Shown piece by piece: positions 36,241-49,392 of a DNA stretch of 64,000 nt; positions within the stretch are counted from its first letter, which is position 1, and every line of letters begins with the position of its first letter. A program made the position numbers and the translations under genes. The stretch covers positions 124,001 to 188,000 of the forward strand of contig JASCNX010000004.1 in assembly GCA_029968055.1 (NCBI GenBank), read 5' to 3'. This stretch comes from Xenophilus aerolatus. Lineage in GTDB: Bacteria; Pseudomonadota; Gammaproteobacteria; Burkholderiales; Burkholderiaceae_C. A model generated the notes under the pieces. It searched no databases. It was not told the origin of the DNA and saw only the letters and a program-made list of their open reading frames with translations.

Positions 36241-37329
36241 ATGAAAATCGCAGTCCTGCCCGGAGACGGCATCGGCACCGAAATCGTCGCGGAGGCCGTG
36301 CGCGTGCTCGACGTGCTCGACCTCCAGTTCGAGATGGAGAGCGCCCTGGTCGGCGGCGCCGCCTACGAGGCGCATGGCCACCCGCTGCCCGACGCCACGC
36401 TCAAGCTCGCCAAGGAGGCCGACGCCGTGCTTTTCGGCGCCGTGGGCGACTGGAAGTACGACAAGCTCGACCGCCCGCTGCGGCCGGAGCAGGCGATCCT
36501 GGGTCTGCGCAAGAACCTGGGCCTGTTCGCCAACTTCCGCCCCGCCATCTGCTACGAGCAGCTCGTGGGCGCCTCCAGCCTCAAGCCGGAGCTGATCGCG
36601 GGCCTGGACATCCTGATCATCCGGGAGCTGACCGGCGACATCTACTTCGGCCAGCCGCGTGGCAAGCGCGTGGCCACCGACGGCCATTTCCCCGGCGCCG
36701 AGGAGGCCTTCGACACGATGCGCTACTCGAAGCCCGAGATCGAGCGCATCGCCCGCGTGGCTTTCGAGGCGGCCCGCAAGCGCAGCAAGCGCGTGACCAG
36801 CGTGGACAAGGCCAACGTGCTGGAGACCTTCCAGTTCTGGAAGGACGTCGTCACCGAGGTGCACAAGGACTACCCGGACGTCGAACTCGACCACATGTAC
36901 GTCGACAACGCGGCCATGCAGCTGGTCAAGGCGCCCAAGAAGTTCGACGTGGTCGTGACCGGCAACATGTTCGGCGACATCCTCTCGGACGAGGCCGCGA
37001 TGCTTACCGGCTCGATCGGCATGCTGCCTTCGGCGTCGCTCAACAGCAACAAGCAGGGCCTGTACGAGCCCAGCCACGGCAGTGCGCCCGACATTGCCGG
37101 CCAGGGGGTTGCCAATCCTCTGGCTACAATCCTGTCTGCTGCCATGATGCTCCGTTTCTCCCTCGACCAAGCCGAAGCTGCCGACCGTATCGAGTCGGCC
37201 GTCAAGTCGGTGCTCGCGTCGGGGCTGCGCACGGCGGACATCTGGTCCGAGGGCACGACCAAGGTCGGCACGCGCGAAATGGGCGATGCCGTCGTGGCCG
37301 CCATCACCAAAAAGACGATTACCGGCTAA
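36241..37329 (+). CDS. leuB: 3-isopropylmalate dehydrogenase
   Basis: The 362-residue NAD-dependent enzyme oxidises and decarboxylates 3-isopropylmalate. The nucleotide-side start [15 protein letters not shown], the [10 protein letters not shown] loop, and the metal-binding [15 protein letters not shown] segment are present, with [10 protein letters not shown] near the C-terminus. It completes leuCDB; leuA is not in the window. A hairpin (37355-37373, CCCGGCTC/GAGCCGGG) follows, with a T-run about 20 bases later, so it is a weak terminator candidate at best. Confidence 0.98.
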   Translation: MKIAVLPGDGIGTEIVAEAVRVLDVLDLQFEMESALVGGAAYEAHGHPLPDATLKLAKEADAVLFGAVGDWKYDKLDRPLRPEQAILGLRKNLGLFANFRPAICYEQLVGASSLKPELIAGLDILIIRELTGDIYFGQPRGKRVATDGHFPGAEEAFDTMRYSKPEIERIARVAFEAARKRSKRVTSVDKANVLETFQFWKDVVTEVHKDYPDVELDHMYVDNAAMQLVKAPKKFDVVVTGNMFGDILSDEAAMLTGSIGMLPSASLNSNKQGLYEPSHGSAPDIAGQGVANPLATILSAAMMLRFSLDQAEAADRIESAVKSVLASGLRTADIWSEGTTKVGTREMGDAVVAAITKKTITG

Positions 37330-37422
37330 CCGCAGCCCGCTTCGTCACGCCCCTCCCGGCTCGACGAGCCGGGCGCAAGAAAACCTGAGTTCCTAGTTTT
37401 TTCTTCGAAGGGCATTACTGAA

Positions 37423-38592
37423 ATGGCGAACGCACAACAACCCCTGGTCGGCCTCGTGGGCTGGCGCGGCATGGTCGGGTCGGTCCTGATGGACCGCATG
37501 CAGGCCGAAAACGACTTCGCGCTTATCGAGCCGGTCTTCTTTTCGACCTCCAACGCCGGCGGCAAGGCCCCGGCCATGGCCAAGAACGAGGCCAAGCTGC
37601 AGGATGCGCACGACATCGCGCAGTTGTCGAAGTGCGACATCGTCATCACCTGCCAGGGCGGCGACTACACGACCGAGGTCTTCCCCAAGCTGCGCGCCGC
37701 GGGCTGGAAGGGCCACTGGATCGACGCTGCCTCGACCCTGCGCATGCAGGACGACGCGATCATCGTCCTCGACCCGGTCAACCTGCCCGTGATCCAGAAC
37801 GCCCTGGCCAAGGGTGGCAAGAACTGGATCGGCGGCAACTGCACCGTGAGCTGCATGCTGATGGGCGTGGGCGCGCTCTACAAGGCCGGCCTGGTCGAGT
37901 GGATGACCAGCATGACCTACCAGGCGGCCTCGGGCGGCGGCGCGCAGCACATGCGCGAGCTGCTCACCCAGTTCGGCACGCTCAACGCCGAAGTGAAGGC
38001 GCTGCTGGACGACCCGAAGAGTGCGATCCTCGAGATCGACCGCAAGGTGCTGCACAAGCAGCAGACGCTGAGCGCCGCCGAGACGGCCAACTTCGGCGCG
38101 CCGCTGGGCGGTTCGCTGATCCCCTGGATCGACAAGGACCTGGGCATCGGCAAGAACCCGGACGATGCCGAGTGGGGCATGTCCAAGGAAGAGTGGAAGG
38201 GCGGCGCCGAGACCAACAAGATCCTCGGCCAGGGCGCCGGCTTCGGCACCGCAGCCACGCCCGTCGACGGCTTCTGCGTGCGTATCGGCGCCATGCGCTG
38301 CCACAGCCAGGCCCTGACCTTCAAGCTCAAGAAGAACGTGCCGGTGGCCGACATCGAAGCCATGATCGCCGCCGACAACGACTGGGTGAAGGTGGTGCCC
38401 AACACCCGTGAGGCCACCGTCAAGGACCTGACGCCCGTCGCTGTCACCGGCACCATGTCGATCCCGGTCGGCCGCATCCGCAAGCTGGCGATGGGGCCGG
38501 AGTACGTCGGCGCCTTCACCATCGGCGACCAGTTGCTGTGGGGCGCAGCCGAGCCGCTGCGGCGCATGCTGCGCATCCTGCTCGAGGCCTGA
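37423..38592 (+). CDS. asd: Aspartate-semialdehyde dehydrogenase
   Basis: The 389-residue enzyme reduces aspartyl phosphate to aspartate semialdehyde, the branch point to lysine, diaminopimelate, methionine and threonine. It has the N-terminal [17 protein letters not shown] nucleotide motif and the catalytic cysteine in [12 protein letters not shown]. Its length matches the Gram-negative form. It lies between leuB and fimV, a conserved betaproteobacterial neighbourhood. Confidence 0.97.
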   Translation: MANAQQPLVGLVGWRGMVGSVLMDRMQAENDFALIEPVFFSTSNAGGKAPAMAKNEAKLQDAHDIAQLSKCDIVITCQGGDYTTEVFPKLRAAGWKGHWIDAASTLRMQDDAIIVLDPVNLPVIQNALAKGGKNWIGGNCTVSCMLMGVGALYKAGLVEWMTSMTYQAASGGGAQHMRELLTQFGTLNAEVKALLDDPKSAILEIDRKVLHKQQTLSAAETANFGAPLGGSLIPWIDKDLGIGKNPDDAEWGMSKEEWKGGAETNKILGQGAGFGTAATPVDGFCVRIGAMRCHSQALTFKLKKNVPVADIEAMIAADNDWVKVVPNTREATVKDLTPVAVTGTMSIPVGRIRKLAMGPEYVGAFTIGDQLLWGAAEPLRRMLRILLEA

Positions 38593-38602
38593 GCGCACAT
38601 GC

Positions 38603-38640
38603 GGGGCGTCAAGGCGCCCCGGCGTTGCACAGCAGCAACG
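38603..38640 (+). other. Two tandem hairpins after asd
   Basis: GGGGCG/CGCCCC (38603-38620) and CGTTGC/GCAACG (38623-38640) fold next to each other just after asd. Neither has a T-run, so they may stabilise the asd mRNA end rather than terminate. No gene lies between here and fimV. Confidence 0.5.
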
Positions 38641-38753
38641 ACATCGATGTGCCGAAGTTGGCGCGCACTGGTGGAACACTTCCGTTGCCTTGTCAGTTCG
38701 GGCGGGATGGTGTTAACGTCCTCTTACATTTTGGGCGTTCTGCCCCCTTCAGC

Positions 38754-41579
38754 ATGACAAGACCTTCGTTGCCTGCGACCGGCGTTTCGTCCGATCGCCC
38801 GATTTCGGCCCTTGCCAGCCGCTGCCAGATGTCGCTGCTCAGCGTGGCCGTCGCGATGGCCCTCGGTACGTGGATGGGCAACGCGCATGCCCTGGCGCTG
38901 GGACGCCTGAACGTGCAATCCGCGCTGGGCGAACCGCTGCGGGCCGAGATCGACGTCACCGAGATCAGCGCGGCCGAGGCCGATGGCCTGAGGGTGGGCA
39001 TGGCCTCGCGCGAGGCCTTCCAGGCGGCCGGCGTCGCCTACAACGATGCCTTGTCGAACGTCCGCGCCGCCCTGCAACGGCGCGCCGATGGCCGCTACGT
39101 GGTCCGCCTGAGCGGCTCGCGGCCCATGAACGAGCCCTTCGTGGACATCCTGCTCGAAGCCAACTGGGCGAGCGGCCGGATCGTGCGGGACTACACCGTC
39201 CTGCTCGACCCGCCGGGCAGCCGGCAGTCCAGCGCCGCCGTGCCCATCGCGCCGATCGCGCCGCAGGTGGCAGCGCCGGCGCCCGTGCCGCGCGTGGCCG
39301 TGGCGCCCTCCGGCGATGGCGGCACGGCCGCCCCGCGACGCCAGCGCCCGGCCCCGATTCCGGCGCCGGCCCCTTCCGCCCCTGCCGAGAACCGCGTGCG
39401 CGCAGAAGGTGGCGGCGGCGACCAACAGGTGACCGTGCGCGCCGGCGACACCGCCGGCCGCATCGCTGCCAACGTGAAGCCGGCCGACGTTTCGCTCGAC
39501 CAGATGCTCGTGGCGCTGCTGCGCGCCAATCCCGACGCTTTCATCAACGGCAACGTCAACCGCATCCGGGCCGGCGCGGTGCTGCAGGTGCCGAGCGCCT
39601 CGGTCGCCACCGCCATGCCGCCCGATGAAGCCCGGCGCACGGTCGTGGCCCAGAGCCGCGATTTCGGTGACTACCGCCGGCGCCTGGCCGAAAACGCCCC
39701 CACCTCCCGCGTTGCGAGCGCCGACCGCCAGGCCTCGGGCCGGCTGCAGGCCAATGTCGAGGATCGCAACGCGAACGCGGCATCCCCCGACAAGCTGACC
39801 GTCTCGCAAGGGAGTGCGGCCCGCGCCGCCGAGGACAAGCTGGCGCAGACGCGCCAGGCGCAGGAATCCAGCACGCGCGTCGCCGAACTGTCGCGCAACA
39901 TCAACGAGCTCAACCGGATCCAGAACGCCGGTACGGGCGCAGCGCCCGCTGCAGGCGCGACGCCAGCCGCCCCGGCGCCCGCACCCTCCGCGGCGCCGGC
40001 AGCCCCTGCGGGGACCGCAGCCGCCCCGGCCGCCGCGGCCTCGCCGGCGGCAGCGCCGGCGCCCGCCACGGCAGCCCCGGCCGCGCCGGCTGCAGCTACC
40101 GGCCCATCCGCAGCAACGCCAGCCACGGCCACCGCCGCACCGACGGCTGCACCCGCGGCCAGCCCCGCGACGCCCGCCCCCGGCACGCCGGCGGCATCTG
40201 CGGCGCCGGCGACGCCCGCGGCCGCGGCGCCCGCGCCTGCAGCCGCCCCCGGCCCGAAGGTGCCCGCCGCCGCGCCTGCGCCCGAACCCAGCTTGTTCGA
40301 CCAGTTGATGGAGAACCCGATCCTGCTGGCCGGCGGCGCGCTGATTCTTTTGCTGATCGGCTTCCTGCTCTACCGCGTGCTGGGCCGCAAGAAGCAGGAT
40401 GCGGCCGACAGCGTGTTCCCCGAGAGTCGCCTGCCCAAGGACTCCTTCTTCGGCGCCACCGGCGGCGAGTCGGTCGACACCAAGGGCCGCAGCAGTTCCA
40501 TGGTGTCGTCGCTGTCCTATTCGCCCAGCCAGCTCGATGCCGGCGACGTCGACCCGGTCGCCGAAGCCGACGTGTACCTGGCCTATGGCCGCGACCTCCA
40601 GGCCGAGGAGATCCTGCGCGAGGCCCTGCGCACCACGCCCGAGCGCACCGCGATCCACCTCAAGCTGCTCGAGATCCATGCCAAGCGGCGCGACCTGCGC
40701 GCCTTCGAGGCCCTGGCCAACGACGTGCACAAGCTCACGGGCGGCAGCGGCGCCGACTGGGGCCGCGTGATCGACATGGGACGCGAACTCGATCCGGGCA
40801 ACCCGCTGTACCAGGGCAGCGCCGCGCTGGCCGACAATGAGAGGACCCTGCCGTTGGCTGGCCTGGCCGGCACCGCAGCCACGGCCGCCGCCATCGCCGC
40901 CACGGCCCCACCGCCGCCTGCCGAGCCGCCTCCGCCCTTCGTGCCCTCCGTCGCACCGCTGGATTTCGACCTCGACCTGGCCAAGCCATCCGACGTGGCG
41001 CCGCTGCCCGACACGGCACCCGCTCCGGTCACCGTGCCGGCGCCGATCTCCTCGTCGGCACCCAGCGCCAGCTACGAACCCACAGCGCGCGCTCCCCTGG
41101 ACGACACCTTTGCAGCGCTGCAGGCTGCGCCGACAAAGCGCGGCGACGAGCCGGCCTTGCGCTCTGCGCTGCCGCGCGGCGCGATGCCCGAGCTGGACAA
41201 CGACTTCGACACGGCGCCTGCCGAACTCGACGCGATCCCGCGCAACGGAGCACTCAACGACGACGAGCACACCCAGCCCGCGACCCTGCGCGCCGGCCTG
41301 CCCGGCGACTCCGGCTTCATCGAGTTCGACATGAGCACGCTGTCCTCGCTGCGCTCCGGCACGGGCGACACGCGCCCCGGCGCGCTCGAGCCCACGCGTG
41401 CGGCCGAACTCGACGACGGCGGGGGTGACAGCCCGCAGGCCATCAAGCTGTCGCTGGCGCGCGAGCTGCAGGCGCTGGGCGACGCCGAAGGCGCGCGCTC
41501 GCTGGTCGAGGAAGTGGCGAGCGAAAGCTCCGGCGAAATGCGTCACCAGGCCGAACAACTGCTCACCCAGCTGCGCTGA
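38754..41579 (+). CDS. fimV: FimV-family polar hub/pilus assembly protein
   Basis: The 941-residue protein has an N-terminal signal, a periplasmic FimV domain (LGRLNVQSALGEPLRAEIDV at the start of the mature part), and a LysM-like peptidoglycan-binding segment (about 225-285; VTVRAGDTAGRIAANV). A very long Ala/Pro-rich linker (about 396-512) and one membrane helix (about 521-545) follow, then an acidic cytoplasmic part with a TPR-like C-terminus. FimV organises the cell pole and type IV pilus or secretion machines. ATG 38754 opens MTRPSLPATGVS; an earlier in-frame part lies in asd's 3' region and is unlikely. Confidence 0.93.
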   Translation: MTRPSLPATGVSSDRPISALASRCQMSLLSVAVAMALGTWMGNAHALALGRLNVQSALGEPLRAEIDVTEISAAEADGLRVGMASREAFQAAGVAYNDALSNVRAALQRRADGRYVVRLSGSRPMNEPFVDILLEANWASGRIVRDYTVLLDPPGSRQSSAAVPIAPIAPQVAAPAPVPRVAVAPSGDGGTAAPRRQRPAPIPAPAPSAPAENRVRAEGGGGDQQVTVRAGDTAGRIAANVKPADVSLDQMLVALLRANPDAFINGNVNRIRAGAVLQVPSASVATAMPPDEARRTVVAQSRDFGDYRRRLAENAPTSRVASADRQASGRLQANVEDRNANAASPDKLTVSQGSAARAAEDKLAQTRQAQESSTRVAELSRNINELNRIQNAGTGAAPAAGATPAAPAPAPSAAPAAPAGTAAAPAAAASPAAAPAPATAAPAAPAAATGPSAATPATATAAPTAAPAASPATPAPGTPAASAAPATPAAAAPAPAAAPGPKVPAAAPAPEPSLFDQLMENPILLAGGALILLLIGFLLYRVLGRKKQDAADSVFPESRLPKDSFFGATGGESVDTKGRSSSMVSSLSYSPSQLDAGDVDPVAEADVYLAYGRDLQAEEILREALRTTPERTAIHLKLLEIHAKRRDLRAFEALANDVHKLTGGSGADWGRVIDMGRELDPGNPLYQGSAALADNERTLPLAGLAGTAATAAAIAATAPPPPAEPPPPFVPSVAPLDFDLDLAKPSDVAPLPDTAPAPVTVPAPISSSAPSASYEPTARAPLDDTFAALQAAPTKRGDEPALRSALPRGAMPELDNDFDTAPAELDAIPRNGALNDDEHTQPATLRAGLPGDSGFIEFDMSTLSSLRSGTGDTRPGALEPTRAAELDDGGGDSPQAIKLSLARELQALGDAEGARSLVEEVASESSGEMRHQAEQLLTQLR

Positions 41580-41597
41580 GCGTTTGTGCAAGACTCC

Positions 41598-41623
41598 GGG
41601 GCGGCCCATCGGCCGCCCCTTTT
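41598..41623 (+). terminator. Intrinsic terminator after fimV
   Basis: GGGGCGGCC, a four-base loop, GGCCGCCCC and TTTT lie between the fimV stop and the truA start. Confidence 0.9.
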
Positions 41624-41644
41624 CATTTCTGCCTCACCATTTTC

Positions 41645-42460
41645 ATGAGACTGGCGCTCGGCGTCCGCTACAACGGCCAGGCCTACGACGGCTGGCAAAG
41701 TCAGCCTTCGGGCCGCACGGTGCAGGACCGCCTCGAGCAGGCGCTCGCAAAGTTCACCGCCGGCCCACGCATCGGCACCCTGTGCGCCGGCCGCACCGAC
41801 GCGGGCGTGCACGGTTGGATGCAGGTGGTGCACTTCGACACGGACATCGATCGCGTGCCCTTCTCATGGGTGCGCGGCCCCAACCGCTTCCTGCCCGACG
41901 ACATCGCCGTTCAATGGGCGCAGCCGGTGCCGGCGGAATTCCACTGCCGGGCCAGCGCGCTCGGCCGGCGCTACCTGTACGTGCTCTCGCAATCGCCCGT
42001 TCGGCCCAGCCTGGAAAGCGGGCGGGTCGGGTGGTCGATGCATGCACTCGACGGCGAAGCGATGCGGACCGCCGCCTCGCACCTGCTCGGCGAGCACGAC
42101 TTCACGTCCTTCCGCGCGTCGGCCTGCCAGGCGCGCTCGCCGGTCAAGACGATGCGGCGCATCGCGATCCGGCGCCAGGGCGAGGGCGCGCGGTGCCGCT
42201 GGCACTTCGAATTCGAGGCCGACGCCTTCCTGCACCACATGATCCGCAACATCATGGGCTGCCTGGTGCGCGTCGGCCAGGGCCATGCCGCGCCCGATTG
42301 GCTGCGCGAAGTGCGCGACGCCCGCAGCCGCGAGGTGGCGGCACCGACCTTCTCCGCAGACGGGCTGTACTTCCTCGGGCCACTGTACGACGCGCACTGG
42401 GGCCTCCCACCGGAGGTGACGCTCGGGGCGCAGGGCGCTTCGTATGATGGGCCGCCATGA
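41645..42460 (+). CDS. truA: tRNA pseudouridine synthase A
   Basis: The 271-residue enzyme makes pseudouridine at tRNA positions 38-40. The catalytic aspartate is in CAGRTDAGVHG, and the C-terminal HHMIRNIMGCLVRVG segment is typical. It starts beyond the fimV terminator, and its stop overlaps the trpF start by four bases, so these two are translationally coupled. Confidence 0.96.
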   Translation: MRLALGVRYNGQAYDGWQSQPSGRTVQDRLEQALAKFTAGPRIGTLCAGRTDAGVHGWMQVVHFDTDIDRVPFSWVRGPNRFLPDDIAVQWAQPVPAEFHCRASALGRRYLYVLSQSPVRPSLESGRVGWSMHALDGEAMRTAASHLLGEHDFTSFRASACQARSPVKTMRRIAIRRQGEGARCRWHFEFEADAFLHHMIRNIMGCLVRVGQGHAAPDWLREVRDARSREVAAPTFSADGLYFLGPLYDAHWGLPPEVTLGAQGASYDGPP

Positions 42461-43245
42461 ACGATGTTGTACCGACGCTGCCCAAGAGGGCCGACCCTGC
42501 CTCGGGCCGGCCTGGCCGCGGGGTCGTCGTCGCCCCTCGCACGCGCGTCAAGATCTGCGGGCTGACGCGTGAGCAGGACGTCGATGCGGCCGTGGACGCC
42601 GGGGCCGACGCGGTCGGTTTCGTGCTCTACGCCAACAGCCCGAGGGCCGTGAGCGCGCAGCGGGCGGCCGAGCTGGCACGGCGGCTGCCCCCTTTCGTCA
42701 CACCCGTGCTGCTGTTCGTGAACGAGGATGCTGCGAAAACGATAGCAGCTCTCGAAGGCGTGGCGGGTGCTGCAGCCCAGTTCCACGGCGACGAGACGCC
42801 GGCGCAGTGTTGGGCCGCCAGCGGCGAAGGGCGATTCCGCTACCTGCGCGCCGCGCGCATTCCCCTGGGCGAGGCCGGCCGGGGCTTCGACCTCGTAAAC
42901 TACGCATCCGATTTCTCCCGCGCCCACGCCATCCTGCTCGACGCCCAGGTCGACGGCTTTGGCGGCGGCGGCAAGGCATTCGATTGGTCACTGCTTCCAA
43001 CCGCCGTCGACGCTCACCTCGTCTTGAGTGGTGGGCTCACACCTGCAAACGTGGGCGATGGCCTGCGTGCCTTGCAGGCGCTGCGGACCGGCGCGAAGTC
43101 GCTGTCCGTTGACGTGAGTTCCGGCGTCGAGGCCAGCAAGGGCATCAAGGACGCCGGCAAGATCCGCGAGTTCATCGCTGCCGTGAGGGAGGCCGACTCC
43201 GCCCTCCTCCACATGCCGGCAGCCGACGCGCCCGCCGCTTCCTGA
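42457..43245 (+). CDS. trpF: Phosphoribosylanthranilate isomerase
   Basis: The 262-residue enzyme catalyses the third-last stage of tryptophan synthesis. The barrel motifs [31 protein letters not shown] and [11 protein letters not shown] are present. The first 28 residues are a Pro/Gly/Arg-rich extension before KICGL, longer than typical. The ATG at 42457 overlaps truA (ATGA). A GATAGCAG half-site like the nearby palindromic repeats occurs within the gene near 42740. Confidence 0.95.
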   Translation: MNDVVPTLPKRADPASGRPGRGVVVAPRTRVKICGLTREQDVDAAVDAGADAVGFVLYANSPRAVSAQRAAELARRLPPFVTPVLLFVNEDAAKTIAALEGVAGAAAQFHGDETPAQCWAASGEGRFRYLRAARIPLGEAGRGFDLVNYASDFSRAHAILLDAQVDGFGGGGKAFDWSLLPTAVDAHLVLSGGLTPANVGDGLRALQALRTGAKSLSVDVSSGVEASKGIKDAGKIREFIAAVREADSALLHMPAADAPAAS

Positions 43246-43309
43246 ACCTGCCGCGCAGCCGTCTCGATGTCGAGGGCTTCGCGGCCCCCATCGAGAGTCG
43301 ACCCAGACC

Positions 43310-44586
<1,277 letters not shown>

Positions 44587-44590
<4 letters not shown>

Positions 44591-45432
44591 GCCGCATCGC
44601 CGCCACCTTCGACAAACTCAAGGCGGAGGGTCGTCGAGCCTTGATTCCCTACGTCACCGCCGGCTTCCCCTACGCGGACATCACGCCTGAACTTATGCAC
44701 GGCATGGTCGCCGCCGGCGCGGACGTCATCGAGCTGGGCGTGCCCTTCTCCGACCCCATGGCCGACGGCCCGGTGATCCAGAAAGCCGGCGAGGCCGCGC
44801 TGGCGATGGGCATCGGCATGACGCAGGTCTTGGCGATGGTGCGCACCTTTCGCGAGAAGGACGCCACCACGCCGGTGGTGCTGATGGGCTACGCCAATCC
44901 GGTCGAGCGCTACGACCTGCGCCATGGCACGGACGCGTTCGTGCGCGATGCAGCGTCGGCAGGCGTGGATGGCGTGCTGATCGTCGACTACCCGCCCGAG
45001 GAGTGCGAGGATTTCGCCGCCAAGCTGCGCGCCGCCGGCATCGATCTCATCTTCCTGCTGGCGCCCACGAGCACGCCCGAACGCATGGCGCAGGTGGCCC
45101 GCATCGCGAGCGGCTACGTGTACTACGTGTCGCTCAAGGGGGTGACGGGCGCGGGCCACCTCGACACCGAGGCCGTGGGCCTGATGGTGCCGCGCATCCG
45201 GGAACACGTGAAGATCCCCGTCGGCGTGGGCTTCGGCATCCGCGACGCACGCACGGCGCAGGCCGTGGGCTCGGCCGGCGATGCGGTGGTGATCGGCACG
45301 AAGATCATCCAGCTGATCGAGGGCCAGCCGCGCGACCAGGTGGTGCCACGCGTGGGCGATTTCCTGGCCGAGATCCGCCAGGCCCTGGATGCCCTGCCGG
45401 CCGCGGTACCCAAGAACGCGGCTGGCGGATAA
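44587..45432 (+). CDS. trpA: Tryptophan synthase alpha chain
   Basis: The 281-residue subunit cleaves indole-3-glycerol phosphate and channels indole to TrpB. The catalytic Glu is in [15 protein letters not shown] and the Asp in VDYPPEE. The ATG at 44587 shares ATGA with the trpB stop. It is followed 66 bases later by accD, another conserved neighbour. Confidence 0.98.
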
Positions 45433-45498
45433 TCGCCCGCTGCCTTTCCAACCCCCCGCCCGTTCGCCGGGTGGGGGAAGCCTTCAGGATGGAACCCC

Positions 45499-46371
45499 AT
45501 GAGCTGGCTTGAAAAACTGCTTCCCCCCAAGATCGCCCAGACCGACCCTGCCGAGCGCCGCCAGGTGCCCGAGGGCCTGTGGATCAAGTGCCCCAGCTGC
45601 GAGACGGTGCTCTACAAGACCGACCTGGAGCAGAACCAGAACGTCTGCCCGACTTGCAGCCACCACCACCGCATCGGCGCGCGCGCTCGGCTCGACGCCT
45701 TCCTCGACCCCGAGGGCCGCTACGAGATCGGGCAGGAAGTGCTGCCGGTCGATGCACTCAAGTTCAAGGACAGCCGCAAGTACCCGGAGCGCCTGAAGGA
45801 AGCGCTCGAGTCCACCGGCGAGACCGATGCGCTGATCGTGATGGGCGGCTGCGTGCACAGCATCAACGTGGTCGCGGCCTGCTTCGAATTCGAGTTCATG
45901 GGCGGTTCCATGGGCAGCGTGGTCGGCGAGCGCTTCGTGCGCGGCGTCGAGACGGCCATCGAGCAGAAGGTGCCCTTCATCTGCTTCACCGCCACCGGCG
46001 GCGCGCGCATGCAGGAAGGCTTGCTCTCGCTCATGCAGATGGCCAAGACGAACGCCGCGCTCACGCGCCTGGCCAAGAAGGGCCTGCCCTACATCAGCGT
46101 GCTGACCGACCCGACCATGGGCGGCGTGTCGGCCGGCTTTGCTTTCGTGGGCGACGTCGTGATCGCCGAGCCCAAGGCGCTCATCGGCTTCGCCGGCCCG
46201 CGCGTGATCGAGTCGACCGTTCGCGTGAAGCTGCCCGAAGGCTTTCAGCGTGCCGAGTTCCTGCAGGAAAAGGGCGCCATCGATTTCATCAGCGACCGTC
46301 GCGAATTGCGCAAGACCATTGCCAGCGTGCTGGCCATGCTCACGCGCCAGCCGGCCGACGCGGTGAGCTGA
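45499..46371 (+). CDS. accD: Acetyl-CoA carboxylase carboxyltransferase subunit beta
   Basis: The 290-residue subunit transfers carboxyl from carboxybiotin to acetyl-CoA together with AccA. The zinc-ribbon cysteines appear as CPSC and CPTC in the N-terminal 60 residues, and the CoA-binding crotonase-like core includes [12 protein letters not shown] and [11 protein letters not shown]. It closes the truA-trpFBA-accD cluster and is followed by a 16-bp hairpin. Confidence 0.97.
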   Translation: MSWLEKLLPPKIAQTDPAERRQVPEGLWIKCPSCETVLYKTDLEQNQNVCPTCSHHHRIGARARLDAFLDPEGRYEIGQEVLPVDALKFKDSRKYPERLKEALESTGETDALIVMGGCVHSINVVAACFEFEFMGGSMGSVVGERFVRGVETAIEQKVPFICFTATGGARMQEGLLSLMQMAKTNAALTRLAKKGLPYISVLTDPTMGGVSAGFAFVGDVVIAEPKALIGFAGPRVIESTVRVKLPEGFQRAEFLQEKGAIDFISDRRELRKTIASVLAMLTRQPADAVS

Positions 46372-46390
46372 GCGCACCCGCCGGCCCCTC

Positions 46391-46426
46391 AACGAACAAC
46401 GGCGCCCTCGGGCGCCGTTGTTCGTT
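46391..46426. terminator. Bidirectional hairpin terminator between accD and yggT
   Basis: A perfect 16-bp inverted repeat (AACGAACAACGGCGCC and its complement) surrounds the loop CTCG. It separates convergent genes. The U-tract is interrupted (GTTGTTCGTT) in the rightward direction. Confidence 0.85.
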
Positions 46427-46440
46427 GGCAAGGGCGGGCT

Positions 46441-46998
46441 TCAGCGCCCCAAGGCGTAGGCGCCCGCCAGCAGGTTGCCCAGGATGATCGCGCCCACCTG
46501 CAGCAGCACGATCGCCACCAGCGGCGACAGGTCGACACCGCCCACCAGGGGAACCACCTTGCGCAGCGGCCGCACCAGCGGCTCGGCCAGGCGCTCGACC
46601 AGGTCGCGCAGCATCGACGACACGCCGGGCACCCACGAGAGCACGGCGTACACCACCAGCAGCGCCGTGAGCCCCGACACCGCGAGCTGCAGCAGCCCGA
46701 AGATCGACAGCAGCGGCAACACGCCCAGCCGCATCACGCCGCCCAACAGCATCAGCAGCAGGTACTTCAGCACCACCAGCAGCCAGGCGGCGATGAGGCT
46801 GGCGAGGTCCCAGCGCTTGACCGAAGGCACGATCTTGCGCAGCGGCAGCACGATCCAGTCGGACAGCGCGAACACGAAGCGGCCCAGCGGGTTGCCGAAA
46901 GGCACGCGGTGGTACTGCATGTACAGGCGCAGCAGGCAGGCGCCGCCCAGCAGACCGACGATCACATCGAGCAGGAACGAAGGGATCTGATAGAACAT
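46441..46998 (-). CDS. yggT: YggT-family integral membrane protein
   Basis: The 185-residue protein contains two YggT repeats, each with a hydrophobic hairpin followed by a PLRK(I/V)VP signature (about residues 50-60 and 145-152). The family is linked to osmotic or turgor tolerance and cell shape in some bacteria, without a defined mechanism. ATG 46998 opens MFYQIPSFLLDV. It is divergent from the LON-domain gene with only 27 bases between the starts. Confidence 0.9.
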   Translation of the reverse strand: MFYQIPSFLLDVIVGLLGGACLLRLYMQYHRVPFGNPLGRFVFALSDWIVLPLRKIVPSVKRWDLASLIAAWLLVVLKYLLLMLLGGVMRLGVLPLLSIFGLLQLAVSGLTALLVVYAVLSWVPGVSSMLRDLVERLAEPLVRPLRKVVPLVGGVDLSPLVAIVLLQVGAIILGNLLAGAYALGR

Positions 46999-47025
46999 CG
47001 ACGGCCAGGGAAAAAAGGGAGTGCG

Positions 47026-47709
47026 ATGATAGCCACGCGAAAGGCCCCGATGACCTCCCCTCCCCCGCGTTCCGTACTGCCTTTGTTTCCTTTGGGCACC
47101 GTGCTCTATCCCGGCGGCCTGCTGCCGCTGCGGATCTTCGAGGTGCGCTACCTCGACATGATCGGCAAGTGCCACAGGGCCGGCACGCCCTTCGGCGTGG
47201 TCGGCCTCACGCAGGGCGCCGAAGTGCGGGTGGCCGGTGCCGAGGCCGAGCAGTTCGCGGGCATCGGCACGGTGGCCCACATCCGCAGCTTCGAGTCGCC
47301 CCAGTCGGGCCTGATGGAGATCGAATGTGTCGGCGGTTCGCGCTTTCGGGTGCTCGGCAGCGAACTGCACCGGCATGGCCTGTGGACGGCCGAGGTGGAA
47401 CTGGTCGACGAGGACATCGCCCTGGCCATCCCCGACGACCTGCAGCACACGGGCGAGGCTTTGCAGCGCCTGCTGCGCACGTTGCAGGAGCGCCAGCGCC
47501 AGCAGGCCGAGGCGACCGGCACTGCGCCGCGTCTGCCCATCGCGGAGCCCTTCCGCTTCGACGACTGCGGCTGGGTGGCCAACCGTTGGTGCGAGCTGCT
47601 GCCGCTGCAGCCCGAACTGAAGCAGCGCCTGATGGAGCTGGGCAGTCCGCTCATGCGGCTGGAGCTGGTGAGCGACCTGCTCGCGCGCACCGGTATCGCC
47701 GGGGAGTGA
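47026..47709 (+). CDS. LON N-terminal (substrate-binding) domain protein
   Basis: The 227-residue protein consists of an isolated LON-N domain (LPLFPLGTVLYPGGLLPLRIFEVRYLDM) without ATPase or protease parts, as in stand-alone LonN/cereblon-like proteins. Its role is not known. The ATG at 47026 is favoured by an AAAGGGAG ribosome binding site; MTSPPPRS at 47050 is an alternative. lysS follows after about 120 bases. Confidence 0.88.
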   Translation: MIATRKAPMTSPPPRSVLPLFPLGTVLYPGGLLPLRIFEVRYLDMIGKCHRAGTPFGVVGLTQGAEVRVAGAEAEQFAGIGTVAHIRSFESPQSGLMEIECVGGSRFRVLGSELHRHGLWTAEVELVDEDIALAIPDDLQHTGEALQRLLRTLQERQRQQAEATGTAPRLPIAEPFRFDDCGWVANRWCELLPLQPELKQRLMELGSPLMRLELVSDLLARTGIAGE

Positions 47710-47832
47710 CGCTCCTTTTTCCATAGCGCTTTGCGCCCGTCCCGCGGGCGCGAGCGGCCAGTCTGCCTCGAAACCCGCGCAGCTAAAATGCCGGGCTGCG
47801 CGTTGCGCCCCTTCCTGTTTTCTTTCTTCTTC

Positions 47833-49356
<1,524 letters not shown>

Positions 49357-49392
49357 GCCAGACCACCCGGCCGCGGCCGCTGCGCCGGGCCG

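Noticed and set aside
45452-45478. C-rich/G-rich inverted segment upstream of accD as a regulatory hairpin
   Set aside because: The pairing is imperfect and expected by chance at this base composition.
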